DNA of 45,189 nt from a virus. A program made the position numbers and the translations under genes. Location of the stretch: IMG/VR virus record IMGVR_UViG_3300004369_000035, positions 1 through 45,189 of that record; one strand, 5' to 3'. Shown in pieces: positions 37,953 through 45,189 of the stretch. A model generated the notes under the pieces. It saw nothing but the letters and a program-made list of their open reading frames with translations. It was not told where the DNA came from and did no database searches. The stretch's first letter is position 1, and the number at the start of each line of letters is the position of its first letter.

Positions 37953-38095
37953 TTTAGTCTCTTAAAAGAGTCACGGCCAATCGTTACGGCGCGAATCAGT
38001 TCCTCGGCCCTATCGTCGTTCATCCGACGCGAGGTTTTGTCACCGAGGAGGTTCGCGACCAACGAACTCCGTTTGCTTTTTGACTTCTTTTTCAA
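37949..38095 (-). CDS. small basic protein, 48 aa, TTG start
   Basis: TTG 38095 overlaps the TGA of the gene upstream (TTGA). Sequence MKKKSKSKRSSLVANLLGD, helical C-terminal half. The stop overlaps the convergent ParB-like stop. Unknown function; a nucleic-acid-binding role is possible given the charge. Confidence 0.5.
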   Translation of the reverse strand: MKKKSKSKRSSLVANLLGDKTSRRMNDDRAEELIRAVTIGRDSFKRLN

Positions 38096-38331
38096 CTGAC
38101 CTTGAACCAAGATTTGATTCGGGCGAGCAAGCCCTTTTTGGTTTTCTCTGTCAACTTAAAGTCGTCAGCCTGAATGGCTTTCCATGTATCCGCAAAAAGG
38201 TCCTTAACTTCGTCGGCGGTGGGAATGTCAATTTCGACTTTGTCAACCTTGGGAAGTTGCTTCTTTTTTGCAGGGGCCTTCTTCGCACCTGACGATTTCT
38301 TTTTTGCTGGTGTTTTCTTTTTGTTGCTCAT
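38092..38331 (-). CDS. Lys/Ala-rich protein, histone-H1-tail-like
   Basis: 79 aa. Residues 1-25 (MSNKKKTPAKKKSSGAKKAP...) resemble bacterial or phage H1-like DNA-binding tails; the rest is an amphipathic helical segment ending ARIKSWFKVS. May condense or coat DNA; inferred from composition alone. Confidence 0.65.
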   Translation of the reverse strand: MSNKKKTPAKKKSSGAKKAPAKKKQLPKVDKVEIDIPTADEVKDLFADTWKAIQADDFKLTEKTKKGLLARIKSWFKVS

Positions 38332-38389
38332 GTCTTGACCTTAATCCATTATCCCCTACATCTGTTGTAACTATTGCTACTGTCTGTGG

Positions 38390-39016
38390 GTGGACTCATA
38401 TCTAGACCCTTTTTCAAAGATTGCCTTGACGCTCACCGCGTCTCAAATGGCTAAAAACCTCATCGTGAGGTCCGAAGGTATCGGGGAGGACCTGGCCTTC
38501 AACTTTTTCGCGTGGCGAAATGATAAACCCTTTGCCTGCATTCAAATGGAGACAAGGTGCATGAAAGAGAGCCACCTAAAAAGATTTGGTAGATGCTATG
38601 AACTTATGAGGATTTTAAGATTTAGGCTTGGAGTACAGTCCCTCACGTTCATTGCAGAGGGATATGTGGCCGACACAAAACAGGAAAAAGAGTTATCCCT
38701 GGCTTTCCTGGAACCAAACTCATCAGTAAAAGAGTGTTTAACGGTTATTCATTGCGACGAATCTAGGCCCTCTGCGTCTCCAGACACTTACCTGTTTTCA
38801 ATGCCTTATGCATACGGTCTTGGCAAGGAGGTGAGATGGGGCCATTTAATGGAGTTTTCCCAAAACGCAGCGAAAACGATAAAAAGATATTCGTATCCAG
38901 CCATGCTACATGCCGCCTTTTCCATACCAATCGATGTCGAAATTTCAAGCACGGACCTTGATGCTGAGATAATCAATGAAATAATCGGCCATGGATTCTT
39001 GATTCAAGAGTTCTAG
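38390..39016 (+). CDS. hypothetical protein, 208 aa
   Basis: GTG 38390 gives the full frame; ATG 38447 is an alternative. Mixed alpha/beta with a Cys-containing centre (CIQMETRCMKESHLKRFGRC). Not recognised. Confidence 0.68.
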   Translation: MDSYLDPFSKIALTLTASQMAKNLIVRSEGIGEDLAFNFFAWRNDKPFACIQMETRCMKESHLKRFGRCYELMRILRFRLGVQSLTFIAEGYVADTKQEKELSLAFLEPNSSVKECLTVIHCDESRPSASPDTYLFSMPYAYGLGKEVRWGHLMEFSQNAAKTIKRYSYPAMLHAAFSIPIDVEISSTDLDAEIINEIIGHGFLIQEF

Positions 39017-39039
39017 TCGTGAGTCGGGCGGGAAAGGCC

Positions 39040-39045
39040 TATAAT
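39040..39045 (+). promoter_or_regulatory. consensus -10 TATAAT, predicted leaderless start
   Basis: Perfect TATAAT, 5 nt before ATG 39051; no recognisable -35 box. Confidence 0.5.
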
Positions 39046-39050
39046 TGTTC

Positions 39051-39359
39051 ATGGTCTTTTATAAAAATGATTTTTTGAGGACATACACCATCGGTGACAA
39101 CATTAGTATAACTCCAGCCGATAGGAGCCCGTGCCCAGTGTGCGGCCATCCCACTGGGGACTGCGCTGGTGATTCTCCAAAGCCCGACCACATTGCTGGC
39201 ATGGGCACGAATATGCTTGAATCATCTCAAACATATCTTGTGGAAGAAGACATAATTATTGAACGACAGTTGACAAACTCAATAAAAACAAAAGTTCTTG
39301 TCCACCCCAAAGGAAAAGTCATCTCTGTGACTGAAGCCAGAAAATTCGGTTTAATTTAG
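39051..39359 (+). CDS. Cys-rich hypothetical protein, 102 aa
   Basis: CPVCGHPTGDC near residue 28 forms a CxxC...C knuckle; the rest is beta-rich and ends VTEARKFGLI. Sits just upstream of the reductase gene, so the two may act together. Probably translated from a leaderless transcript. Confidence 0.68.
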   Translation: MVFYKNDFLRTYTIGDNISITPADRSPCPVCGHPTGDCAGDSPKPDHIAGMGTNMLESSQTYLVEEDIIIERQLTNSIKTKVLVHPKGKVISVTEARKFGLI

Positions 39360-39424
39360 ACCCTTTCTGTATTCGGCCCTGTGGTACTCTGGGCAATTCC
39401 AAATAACCAAGACGGGGAAATGTC

Positions 39425-41344
39425 ATGCTTGAACAATCTTTTGTGGACTCCTATTCTCAAAAAACACCCCCCTGGGGTTTTGGCGGACTTGGCGAAATAG
39501 TTTTCTTGCGCACCTATAGTCGCAAGAAGGATGACGGTGACAATGAGACGTGGATTGAAACATTGCAGCGTGTCATCAATGGCGCCATCGAGGCTGGAGT
39601 TTCTTTTACGAAGGAGGAGGCAGAGGCGCTTTTTGACCACTGCTTCAATCTTCGTTGTTCATTTTCTGGCCGCTCACTTTGGCAAATGGGAACTCCGCTG
39701 GTCAAAAAGTTCAATGCCACTTCACTCAACAACTGTTACTTCACCAATATCGAGACAATCGAAGATTTTGAACTGTTGTTTGAGTACTTGATGCTTGGCG
39801 GCGGCGTTGGTTTTTCGGTGGAACGTTCCAAAATCCACGACCTACCCAAGGTCAAAGGCGGAGTGTCAATTTCTCATGAACGAACAAATGATGCCGACAT
39901 TATTGTCCCAGATTCACGTCATGGGTGGAAGCGACTGCTCCATGCCGTGCTCAAGTCGTATTTTGATACTGGCAAGTCGTTTACGTACTCGACAATTTTG
40001 GTCCGAGAGTACGGCGCACCGCTAAAGACATTTGGCGGCACGGCGAGTGGACCTGGCGCGCTCATCGAGGGAGTAAAAGATATTTGCAATGTAATGCAGA
40101 ATCGTGAAGGAAAGAAACTTCGTTCAATCGATGTTTTGGACATATGCAATATCATCGGGCGAATTGTCATTTCTGGCTCATCACGACGTTCGGCACAAAT
40201 TGCAATCGGTGACCCAGATGATGTTCTTTTCATCCGTGCAAAGAACTGGTCTTCTGGCTCGGTTCCAGCGTGGCGCGCCAATAGCAACAACAGCATCTAC
40301 GCAGACTCTTATGAAGAAATCATGCCCGAACTGTGGAAGGGATACGACGGCTCTGGGGAACCGTACGGCCTAGTGAATCGCAAGTTGGCCCGCAAGTACG
40401 GTCGACTTGGTGAGCAAAAGACCGACAATTCAATTGAGGGCTTCAACCCATGTGCTGAAATTGGTCTTTCGGATGGTGAGTCGTGCAACTTGGCGACTAT
40501 TTTCTTGCCAAACGTTGAATCCAAAGAGCAGTTGTTTGAAATTTCAACTCTTTTGTACAAGGTGCAAAAGCACATAACCACCATGTCGTACCCGTACGAA
40601 AAGACGACCAATATCGTGCGAAAGAACGCACGTCTCGGTCAGTCGGTCACTGGCATTTTGCAGTGCTCGGATGAGCAGATTTCGTGGCTGGATGACGCTT
40701 ATGCGCATCTTGAAGACTTCGATGCCGAGTGGAGCCGCAGCAACAGCCTTCCAAAATCTGTTCGTCTCACCACCGTTCAGCCATCGGGAACCTTGTCGCT
40801 TTTGCCAGGTGTTACGCCAGGAATACATCCCGCATACGCCAAGTTCTATACACGTCGCGTTCGCTTTGGTTCTTCCGACCCGCTGGTGGAGGCCTGCCGT
40901 AAGCGCGGTTACAAAGTGCAGTGGGATATTGGGATTGATGGTCGCGAGGACCACACTCGCTATGTAATTGACTTTCCATGCAAGTCGCCAGATGGGGCGG
41001 TATTGGCATCTGAGATGACGGCAATTCAGCAGTTGGAGTGGGTCAAGAAGATGCAAACCATTTGGGCTGACAATGCGGTTTCGGTAACTGTTTATTACAG
41101 AATTGAGGAATTAGCGGAAATTAAGGATTGGTTGTCTAAGAATTACGACTCATCGGTAAAATCGGTTTCTTTTCTTTTGCATACCGACCATAATTTCCCG
41201 CTTCCTCCGTATGAACAAATAACCGAAGAGGAATATAATAAGTCAGTATCAAAAGTGGATATGTCGGTTACTCTTATCCAGCGCTCTTTTGATGGAGAAC
41301 TCACCATGGACGACTGTGCAACTGGGGCCTGCCCAATAAAGTAG
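39425..41344 (+). CDS. class II (adenosylcobalamin-dependent) ribonucleotide reductase
   Basis: 639 aa, the length of monomeric RTPR-type enzymes. Landmarks: SLNNCYFTNI (about 98), GGGVGFSVE (about 125), SGSSRRSAQI (about 253), the catalytic loop NPCAEIGLSDGESCNLA (about 341), VQPSGTLSLLPGVTPGIHPAY (about 452) and the C-terminal redox pair CATGACPIK. Reduces ribonucleotides (NTPs in this family) to deoxy forms using host B12, feeding phage DNA synthesis. RBS ACGGGGA. Intact; no intein or intron seen. Confidence 0.93.
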   Translation: MLEQSFVDSYSQKTPPWGFGGLGEIVFLRTYSRKKDDGDNETWIETLQRVINGAIEAGVSFTKEEAEALFDHCFNLRCSFSGRSLWQMGTPLVKKFNATSLNNCYFTNIETIEDFELLFEYLMLGGGVGFSVERSKIHDLPKVKGGVSISHERTNDADIIVPDSRHGWKRLLHAVLKSYFDTGKSFTYSTILVREYGAPLKTFGGTASGPGALIEGVKDICNVMQNREGKKLRSIDVLDICNIIGRIVISGSSRRSAQIAIGDPDDVLFIRAKNWSSGSVPAWRANSNNSIYADSYEEIMPELWKGYDGSGEPYGLVNRKLARKYGRLGEQKTDNSIEGFNPCAEIGLSDGESCNLATIFLPNVESKEQLFEISTLLYKVQKHITTMSYPYEKTTNIVRKNARLGQSVTGILQCSDEQISWLDDAYAHLEDFDAEWSRSNSLPKSVRLTTVQPSGTLSLLPGVTPGIHPAYAKFYTRRVRFGSSDPLVEACRKRGYKVQWDIGIDGREDHTRYVIDFPCKSPDGAVLASEMTAIQQLEWVKKMQTIWADNAVSVTVYYRIEELAEIKDWLSKNYDSSVKSVSFLLHTDHNFPLPPYEQITEEEYNKSVSKVDMSVTLIQRSFDGELTMDDCATGACPIK

Positions 41345-41354
41345 TATTTCGGCC

Positions 41355-41585
41355 ATGACACCAAGTCAATGGTCGTGGCTACTCGCCTTTATGGGCGTTT
41401 TGGGCATGTATTTTGTTGGCAAGAGGCGCTGGGAAGCGTTCCTGTGGCTAATTGTTATGGAATGTCTGTGGATTGTTTATGCATTGCAAACAAGGACATA
41501 TGGGTTTATTTTTGGTTCGCTCGCATATATGTTCGTGTACATAAAGAACGCGCATTTATGGAAAAAAGAAGTGAGGAATGAATGA
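41355..41585 (+). CDS. small polytopic membrane protein, 76 aa
   Basis: Three hydrophobic segments: WSWLLAFMGVLGMYFVG, AFLWLIVMECLWIVYAL and YGFIFGSLAYMFVYI. General layout of short phage transport-like or signal proteins; no specific family claimed. Confidence 0.7.
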   Translation: MTPSQWSWLLAFMGVLGMYFVGKRRWEAFLWLIVMECLWIVYALQTRTYGFIFGSLAYMFVYIKNAHLWKKEVRNE

Positions 41586-41771
41586 ATGAATGAACATTTG
41601 TCATTGGCCAAGATAACCGAAAGAATAGCGCGCTGTCAAAGAAAGATGGAAATTCTGGATTTGCAGATAACGCAATTAGAAGAAGAGGTGGCCGCGCTAC
41701 AAGCGGAGCCGAATTATGTTAGGACCAAGAAAAAAACCAAAACAGAAAAAAAGATTCCCAAAACCCCTTAA
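41586..41771 (+). CDS. coiled-coil protein, 61 aa
   Basis: Heptad-patterned helix ITERIARCQRKMEILDLQIT followed by QLEEEVAALQ, then a Lys-rich tail (KKKTKTEKKIPK). Starts in a GAATGAATGAATGAATGAAC repeat immediately after the membrane-protein stop. A small spanin- or structural-like role is possible but unproven. Confidence 0.65.
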   Translation: MNEHLSLAKITERIARCQRKMEILDLQITQLEEEVAALQAEPNYVRTKKKTKTEKKIPKTP

Positions 41772-41779
41772 TACATAAT

Positions 41780-41853
41780 GCCCTCGTAGCCCAATTGGAT
41801 AGAGCAACAGACTTCTAATCTGTAGGTTCCAGGTTCGAGCCCTGGCGGGGGTG
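41780..41853 (+). tRNA. tRNA-Arg (anticodon UCU)
   Basis: 74 nt cloverleaf: acceptor GCCCTCG/CGGGGGT (with G-U pairs), anticodon stem ACAGA/TCTGT enclosing CTTCTAA (anticodon TCT), T arm CCAGG-TTCGAGC-CCTGG, discriminator G. CCA is not encoded. Reads AGA/AGG, codons often rare in actinobacteria, so it could aid translation of phage messages. Confidence 0.92.
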
Positions 41854-41854
41854 C

Positions 41855-41860
41855 TAATAT
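41855..41860 (+). promoter_or_regulatory. -10-like TAATAT directly after the tRNA
   Basis: Two nt past the tRNA 3' end and 6 nt before ATG 41867; third possible leaderless start. Confidence 0.35.
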
Positions 41861-41866
41861 CCTTGC

Positions 41867-42508
41867 ATGCCTGAACTCAACGCAAATACCCCGCCAATTC
41901 ATTGTTTGGTTAGGGGAAACTTCCTACGTAATCAAATTGACAGTCACGACCAAAAGTTCCCCGTAGTAATTTTCGGCGTTGCATCAATAACCGATAGAGC
42001 CCCAGTCTTCCACTTCCTGATGGAGGACGGTGGTGTCTGGTGGAGAGCGCCAATAAATGCATTCTGCATGAAAGAGGACAGTCCAGTAGTCGACATTCAT
42101 GATTTGGTCATGTGGAATTGCTTTTCTCCATACATTACGGTTACCACATTTGAGCACATGCGAGGAAGGTCGATGAAGTATCTGGACCGTCACAAGAAAG
42201 ATGTCAACGGCAAGTACATGTTTACGCTTGACTGGCATCATCCCGACAACAACATTGTTGACTCCAACTACTCAATTAACTCAGCAAACCACAAATGCGG
42301 CCATGTCATCGAGCGTGAAGATGGAAATTTCGCGATTCAACCGAATAATCGAATTCACCTGTGGGACCCCTCACACACCACCAAGAAAGACGTTCACTTG
42401 ATTGACCGAATGGTTAGTGACTATATTTGGGGCGTTGAGGATGGCAGTAAGTGGCTAACATCCGATGACTACGCATACAACTATGAAGTTACAAATCTAG
42501 ATGAGTAA
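41867..42508 (+). CDS. conserved phage hypothetical protein, 213 aa
   Basis: VVIFGVASITDRAPVFHFLMEDGGVWWRAPINAF then WNCFSPYITVTTF and SANHKCGHVI. I associate such proteins with marine and freshwater phages, but no function is known. The 3' end overlaps the next gene by 8 nt (ATGAGTAA). Codons around 41982-41999 contain AATAACCGATAGAG, near-identical to the left-arm element. Confidence 0.72.
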   Translation: MPELNANTPPIHCLVRGNFLRNQIDSHDQKFPVVIFGVASITDRAPVFHFLMEDGGVWWRAPINAFCMKEDSPVVDIHDLVMWNCFSPYITVTTFEHMRGRSMKYLDRHKKDVNGKYMFTLDWHHPDNNIVDSNYSINSANHKCGHVIEREDGNFAIQPNNRIHLWDPSHTTKKDVHLIDRMVSDYIWGVEDGSKWLTSDDYAYNYEVTNLDE

Positions 42509-42779
42509 TTTAAATATCTCCACCGACAACAAAGACCTCTCCCTCTATCCGATAGTAATTAGGGAGTCTCGTTATAACGGCGTGTACGAAAAGGGCGCGT
42601 GGCACGCAATTGCTAACTGCGTATCGGAAACCTGGAATATGGAGTACTTTGAATATCTTTATGGCGACGATGAGGATGCGATTGCCTTTTGGTGGGAGTC
42701 AGATGCTGCCAAAAAGGTAGGCGTTGGCGCCACACCGAATAAAGCCCTAGAGGACCTGTTCAAAAAACAGTTTGCCTAG
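42501..42779 (+). CDS. hypothetical protein, 92 aa
   Basis: YPIVIRESRYNGVYEKGAWHAI then GDDEDAIAFWW and a GVGATPNKALEDLF ending: a small phage protein of unknown role that often follows the type of gene found before it. Its stop overlaps the stop of the MazG-like gene on the other strand. Confidence 0.72.
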   Translation: MSNLNISTDNKDLSLYPIVIRESRYNGVYEKGAWHAIANCVSETWNMEYFEYLYGDDEDAIAFWWESDAAKKVGVGATPNKALEDLFKKQFA

Positions 42780-43105
42780 CGCCTGTCTCCGCTTCCACCG
42801 ATGACTCCGCGCTGCTGCCTCGACTGCAATTTGGAGATATTCCTGTCGGCAAGTTGTTCAAGTTGCATATTTAGTTCAGAGGCAATCTGAGCAACATACC
42901 AAAGAACGTCCCCAACTTCGTCACAAAGAACCTCTGCCTCGTGGACGCCTATCACTCCACCTTTGTCTCGAATGAGTTTCTTTAGTTTTCCTGCAACTTC
43001 GCCAGCCTCTGATGCAAGGCCGAGTACTAGGTATTCGATTGCCCGTTCCTTAGGGTAAATTGCTGTTTTCTTTGCCTGCTCTTGGTATTCATTGAAGTTG
43101 GTCAT
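42776..43105 (-). CDS. MazG-like nucleotide pyrophosphohydrolase
   Basis: 109 aa. All-alpha NTP-PPase signature: LASEAGEVAGKLKKLI (E...E metal ligands) and CDEVGDVLWYVAQIASELN (E..D). Removes pyrophosphate from (d)NTPs or alarmones. ATG 43105 is chosen; the in-frame extension upstream would cross the neighbouring membrane-protein gene, which uses another frame. Likely in one operon with it. Confidence 0.85.
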   Translation of the reverse strand: MTNFNEYQEQAKKTAIYPKERAIEYLVLGLASEAGEVAGKLKKLIRDKGGVIGVHEAEVLCDEVGDVLWYVAQIASELNMQLEQLADRNISKLQSRQQRGVIGGSGDRR

Positions 43106-43107
43106 GC

Positions 43108-43245
43108 TTATTCGCCCATTTCTTGCGGTACTGACCATGATTTTGAAATATTCCTGAGCCTTTTTGCCCCCTTGACAATAATCAAGGGAAGCAGAAACCA
43201 GAATAAGGCCATTGTTTTTATTTCTTTTTTGAAATTATTTTCCAT
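43108..43245 (-). CDS. single-pass membrane protein, 45 aa
   Basis: MENNFKKEIK, then hydrophobic TMALFWFLLPLIIV (about residues 11-24), then a basic tail. GGGAAAG ahead of ATG. Two nt separate its stop from the MazG start. Unknown role. Confidence 0.55.
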   Translation of the reverse strand: MENNFKKEIKTMALFWFLLPLIIVKGAKRLRNISKSWSVPQEMGE

Positions 43246-43260
43246 AATCTTTCCCGTTCG

Positions 43261-43282
43261 TGACCGATAACTCATAAAAGTA
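43261..43282 (+). promoter_or_regulatory. possible degenerate start-associated element
   Basis: TGACCGATAACTCATAAAAG then TA: matches TGACCGATAACCTGAAAGTA of copy 7 except for a few bases, but lacks the CATAAT hexamer and a fixed ATG. Confidence 0.35.
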
Positions 43283-43301
43283 CCACACTGGATATGGATA
43301 A

Positions 43302-43505
43302 ATGTGTCAAAATTTCGGGATGATATTCCTCATTATTTCAGCACTTTTTGTCGGTGTGGTCATTCATTTGTCCAAGACTGTGAATAGATTCGATGGGCAC
43401 TGCGGATTGGCCGTATACGAACACCTGGAGCATCGTCAACCCAGGACACTGCATAACGGCAATGGTATGGTGAATCGGGCGACTCGCCCTATTCTGTTTC
43501 TATAA
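43302..43505 (+). CDS. membrane-anchored hypothetical protein, 67 aa
   Basis: N-terminal hydrophobic segment (MIFLIISALFVGVVIHL, about residues 7-23), then a His/Arg-rich part. ATG follows GGATA. Convergent overlap with the ferredoxin gene. Modest support. Confidence 0.5.
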   Translation: MCQNFGMIFLIISALFVGVVIHLSKTVNRFDGHCGLAVYEHLEHRQPRTLHNGNGMVNRATRPILFL

Positions 43506-43752
43506 AAATACATTCACCTGGGCAGTCTTCTGCCGATTGAATAACATCATCCAATAACTTGTCGGGGAACTCCGCCGTTTGAGCCATTTGGAGTTTTGGG
43601 GCTTCGCCTTTTCCATCTGGGCCAAACAAGTTGGGCCATTCCGCATTCTTCACATAGGCAAGCCCGTCCGTATGCATCATAAAAACGTCTGGCGCTAGTT
43701 CTGTGCAGAGTCCATCGCCAGTGCATAGGTCTTGGTCAATCCAGACTTTCAA
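43489..43752 (-). CDS. ferredoxin
   Basis: 87 aa. VWIDQDLCTGDGLC near the N-terminus and SAEDCPGECIFIE near the C-terminus give the C-x5-C...C-P pattern of single-cluster [3Fe-4S]/[4Fe-4S] ferredoxins that feed electrons to actinobacterial oxidoreductases such as P450s. The insert between the cysteine groups is longer than usual. Phage ferredoxins are rare; the electron acceptor is not visible here. Confidence 0.85.
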   Translation of the reverse strand: MKVWIDQDLCTGDGLCTELAPDVFMMHTDGLAYVKNAEWPNLFGPDGKGEAPKLQMAQTAEFPDKLLDDVIQSAEDCPGECIFIETE

Positions 43753-43754
43753 TT

Positions 43755-44438
43755 CTACGCACCGAATGCTTTTGTGAATCCCTCAGGGCATGTTTTCTTG
43801 CAAATCAAATCCGCGATAACAGGTGCAAATGCGGCACCGATTGCGATACCGACACCTGCTGGTGTTGCCCACAATTCTGCTGAATCTAAACTTTTAGCCA
43901 AACAATTTGAAACTATGTTGCTCAACAATGTGTGGTCAATGCTGTCGCTTACGTATGGTATGAGCAAAAATCCTTCAGTTATGATTTTGGTCATTCCCGC
44001 CACGACTGTCGCTTTGGCCGCCATGTCCTGAATATAGAGAACTGGCTGTGCCATCAGCGAAAGAGTAGACGATGTTGCTGCGCCCTCAGGTTGCGCTGGC
44101 GTAAAGAAGGCAATAACTCCAGCAGAGATTGCTGCAGTTACTGCTATGTTGCAGGCGTTTGCATCAACCCACTTGTATGCATCTACTACGCCTTGCTCAA
44201 CTCTTTCCCAGCCTTCTTCTAAGACTGGAAGGACTTCTTCCAGTTCCATGTGAAGTATGTCTTCAATTCTGTGATTCACCTCGGGGTGGGCGTGGATGTA
44301 GCGTATTGCTTTACTGTCGAGTCCCCATGTATCGCAGGAAGAACCTGGCCAATCTCCACCAAACATGTACATTCTTACATAATTATCACCACAGTCCGAG
44401 CAGTGGTAAACAATTCCGTCGCCATTTTTGTCAGCCAT
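43755..44438 (-). CDS. membrane protein with N-terminal Cys motif, 227 aa
   Basis: YHCSDCGDNY near residue 12, a helical charged region to about 90, then three hydrophobic stretches (IAVTAAISAGVIAFF, MAAKATVVAGMTKII, PAGVGIAIGAAFAPVIADLI). Downstream of the holin-like gene and ending next to ferredoxin. Function unknown; a lysis or envelope role is plausible by position. Confidence 0.68.
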   Translation of the reverse strand: MADKNGDGIVYHCSDCGDNYVRMYMFGGDWPGSSCDTWGLDSKAIRYIHAHPEVNHRIEDILHMELEEVLPVLEEGWERVEQGVVDAYKWVDANACNIAVTAAISAGVIAFFTPAQPEGAATSSTLSLMAQPVLYIQDMAAKATVVAGMTKIITEGFLLIPYVSDSIDHTLLSNIVSNCLAKSLDSAELWATPAGVGIAIGAAFAPVIADLICKKTCPEGFTKAFGA

Positions 44439-44440
44439 AA

Positions 44441-44698
44441 TTATTCATCGCCTTGTGTTGCTTTGGCACCGAAGTACCCTCCGATGATTCCGATTAGACC
44501 CACAAGGGCATTTTGGACTAAGGCGATGACCTCGGGCTGGGCTTCAACAACCTCTTCTGTTCTGGACTGCGAATACATAATTACGACGTATTCTCCACCA
44601 ATTACAAGAGCAACGAACCCTAGAACTCCCAGAGTAATGTAAAGCATTAATCTGTCTTTTATGCCTGTTTGTTTTTTGTCTTCATTTTTTTCAGCCAT
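44441..44698 (-). CDS. holin-like protein
   Basis: 85 aa. Two transmembrane segments: LMLYITLGVLGFVALVIGG (about 17-35) and VQNALVGLIGIIGGYFGA (about 61-78), charged N-terminus MAEKNEDKKQT and acidic end. Adjacent to a GH25 lysin, with AAGGAG ribosome-binding site; these features fit a class II holin that permeabilises the membrane at lysis. Confidence 0.75.
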   Translation of the reverse strand: MAEKNEDKKQTGIKDRLMLYITLGVLGFVALVIGGEYVVIMYSQSRTEEVVEAQPEVIALVQNALVGLIGIIGGYFGAKATQGDE

Positions 44699-44725
44699 TT
44701 TATTCTCCTTTATATTGCGTAATTT

Positions 44726-45189
44726 TTATAGTGTAAATCTTGCCATAGATTCTTGCTTCATAATGTTAAGGTCCAAGTGAGCAGAGGTCATTCCAAACTT
44801 CTTGCCAGCCTGATTATGGTTGGCGGCGAACTGCCAAACATCCCATGTTTTCCAGCCTTTTACCGCGGCTGGATTCTTTTGAGGCTCAAACGCATACTCG
44901 GCCCACAATGAAACATCCTTGGGAACGGGGTTGGCCTCAAATGCTTCAGCAGAGTAATGCACGTATCGAGCCACCCATAATGGACACTGCTCAACGCCTC
45001 TTTTTAGCGTTACGTGAGAGTTCCAGAAAGAAGGGTATGTGTAAATTGACGGCGGTTTGCCAAGTTCATCGGTAGCCATCTTGATACAGGTGCGGACAAT
45101 CTTTTTTAGTTCCCTAGGTCTTTTATCGCCGTGATGTTCAATGTCAATTTGTGGAATAAGGGTTGCGCCAGTTTGCTTGTGGTTATCCA
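44726..45189 (-). CDS. GH25 lysozyme (endolysin), 5' end cut by the window
   Basis: About 154 C-terminal residues are present. LIPQIDIEHHG carries the DxE catalytic pair of GH25; PSIYTYPSFWNS, CPLWVARYVH and TWDVWQFAANHN are typical later strands of this beta/alpha barrel, with a catalytic DLNIM near the end. It hydrolyses peptidoglycan at lysis. Reading frame continues past 45189, so the start is not in view. Confidence 0.9.
   Translation of the reverse strand, partial: DNHKQTGATLIPQIDIEHHGDKRPRELKKIVRTCIKMATDELGKPPSIYTYPSFWNSHVTLKRGVEQCPLWVARYVHYSAEAFEANPVPKDVSLWAEYAFEPQKNPAAVKGWKTWDVWQFAANHNQAGKKFGMTSAHLDLNIMKQESMARFTL

Noticed and set aside
42776-43138. Longer MazG reading from ATG 43138
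   Set aside because: It would overlap the 45-aa membrane-protein gene in another frame; ATG 43105 begins at the conserved N-terminus and has normal operon spacing.
1-45189. Lysogeny module (integrase, att sites)
   Set aside because: An Xre repressor is present, but no integrase, excisionase or flanking direct repeats around the tRNA were found.

Overview
This window looks like part of a tailed-phage (Caudoviricetes) genome infecting an actinobacterium. The indicators are a WhiB-family regulator, two sites matching the Gram-positive LexA/SOS box, a GH25 lysin beside a holin-like protein, a primase-helicase, an SSB, and a densely packed set of tiny genes overlapping by ATGA/GTGA/TAATG. No terminase large subunit, portal, major capsid, tail or integrase gene is recognisable, so those functions must lie elsewhere. 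Gene names rest on motifs read by eye; no database search was run.

Left arm (1-14.9 kb, nearly all plus strand, visibly GC-richer). About 45 very small genes, mostly of unknown function. Recognisable members are a KTSC protein, a ribbon-helix-helix protein, several short Cys-rich (zinc-ribbon-like) proteins, an Xre-type repressor, a membrane LysM protein, a HARP/SMARCAL1-like SNF2 helicase and SSB. What organises this arm is a repeated start-associated element, core CATAATRACCGATA, found 26 times. In 22 copies it lies exactly 24-25 nt ahead of an ATG; it resembles a -10 box plus short leader. Superimposed are six copies of a conserved 31-nt element that close gene groups, each followed by a GC-rich stretch and then a start-associated element. 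The hexamer CGGGGC/GCCCCG is extremely frequent here and disappears after about 23.3 kb.

Middle (14.9-35.0 kb, almost all minus strand). Reading leftwards from 35 kb: a lytic transglycosylase, a DUF6378-like protein, an HNH endonuclease, small conserved phage proteins, WhiB, primase-helicase, an HTH protein resembling small terminases, an RHH protein, an AdoMet-decarboxylase-like protein, then one uninterrupted 3,627-residue gene (16215-27098) and four overlapping downstream genes including a DUF5872-like protein. The giant protein has a DGDGDG calcium-loop-like motif, two HExxH motifs, an ADP-ribosyltransferase-like stretch, coiled coils and a C-terminal GNAT domain. Its segments are separated by six exact LRSSG motifs, which suggests a processed polyprotein.

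Right arm (35.0-45.2 kb, both strands). DUF932 protein, ParB-like protein, class II (B12-dependent) ribonucleotide reductase, tRNA-Arg(UCU), MazG-like pyrophosphohydrolase, ferredoxin, a holin-like protein and a GH25 lysin cut by the window edge. Several genes here have a -10-like box only 5-7 nt before the ATG, suggesting leaderless mRNAs.

Together the window combines an early or accessory arm of individually promoted small genes, a replication and regulation block, a late giant structural or effector gene, nucleotide-metabolism genes and the start of a lysis block.
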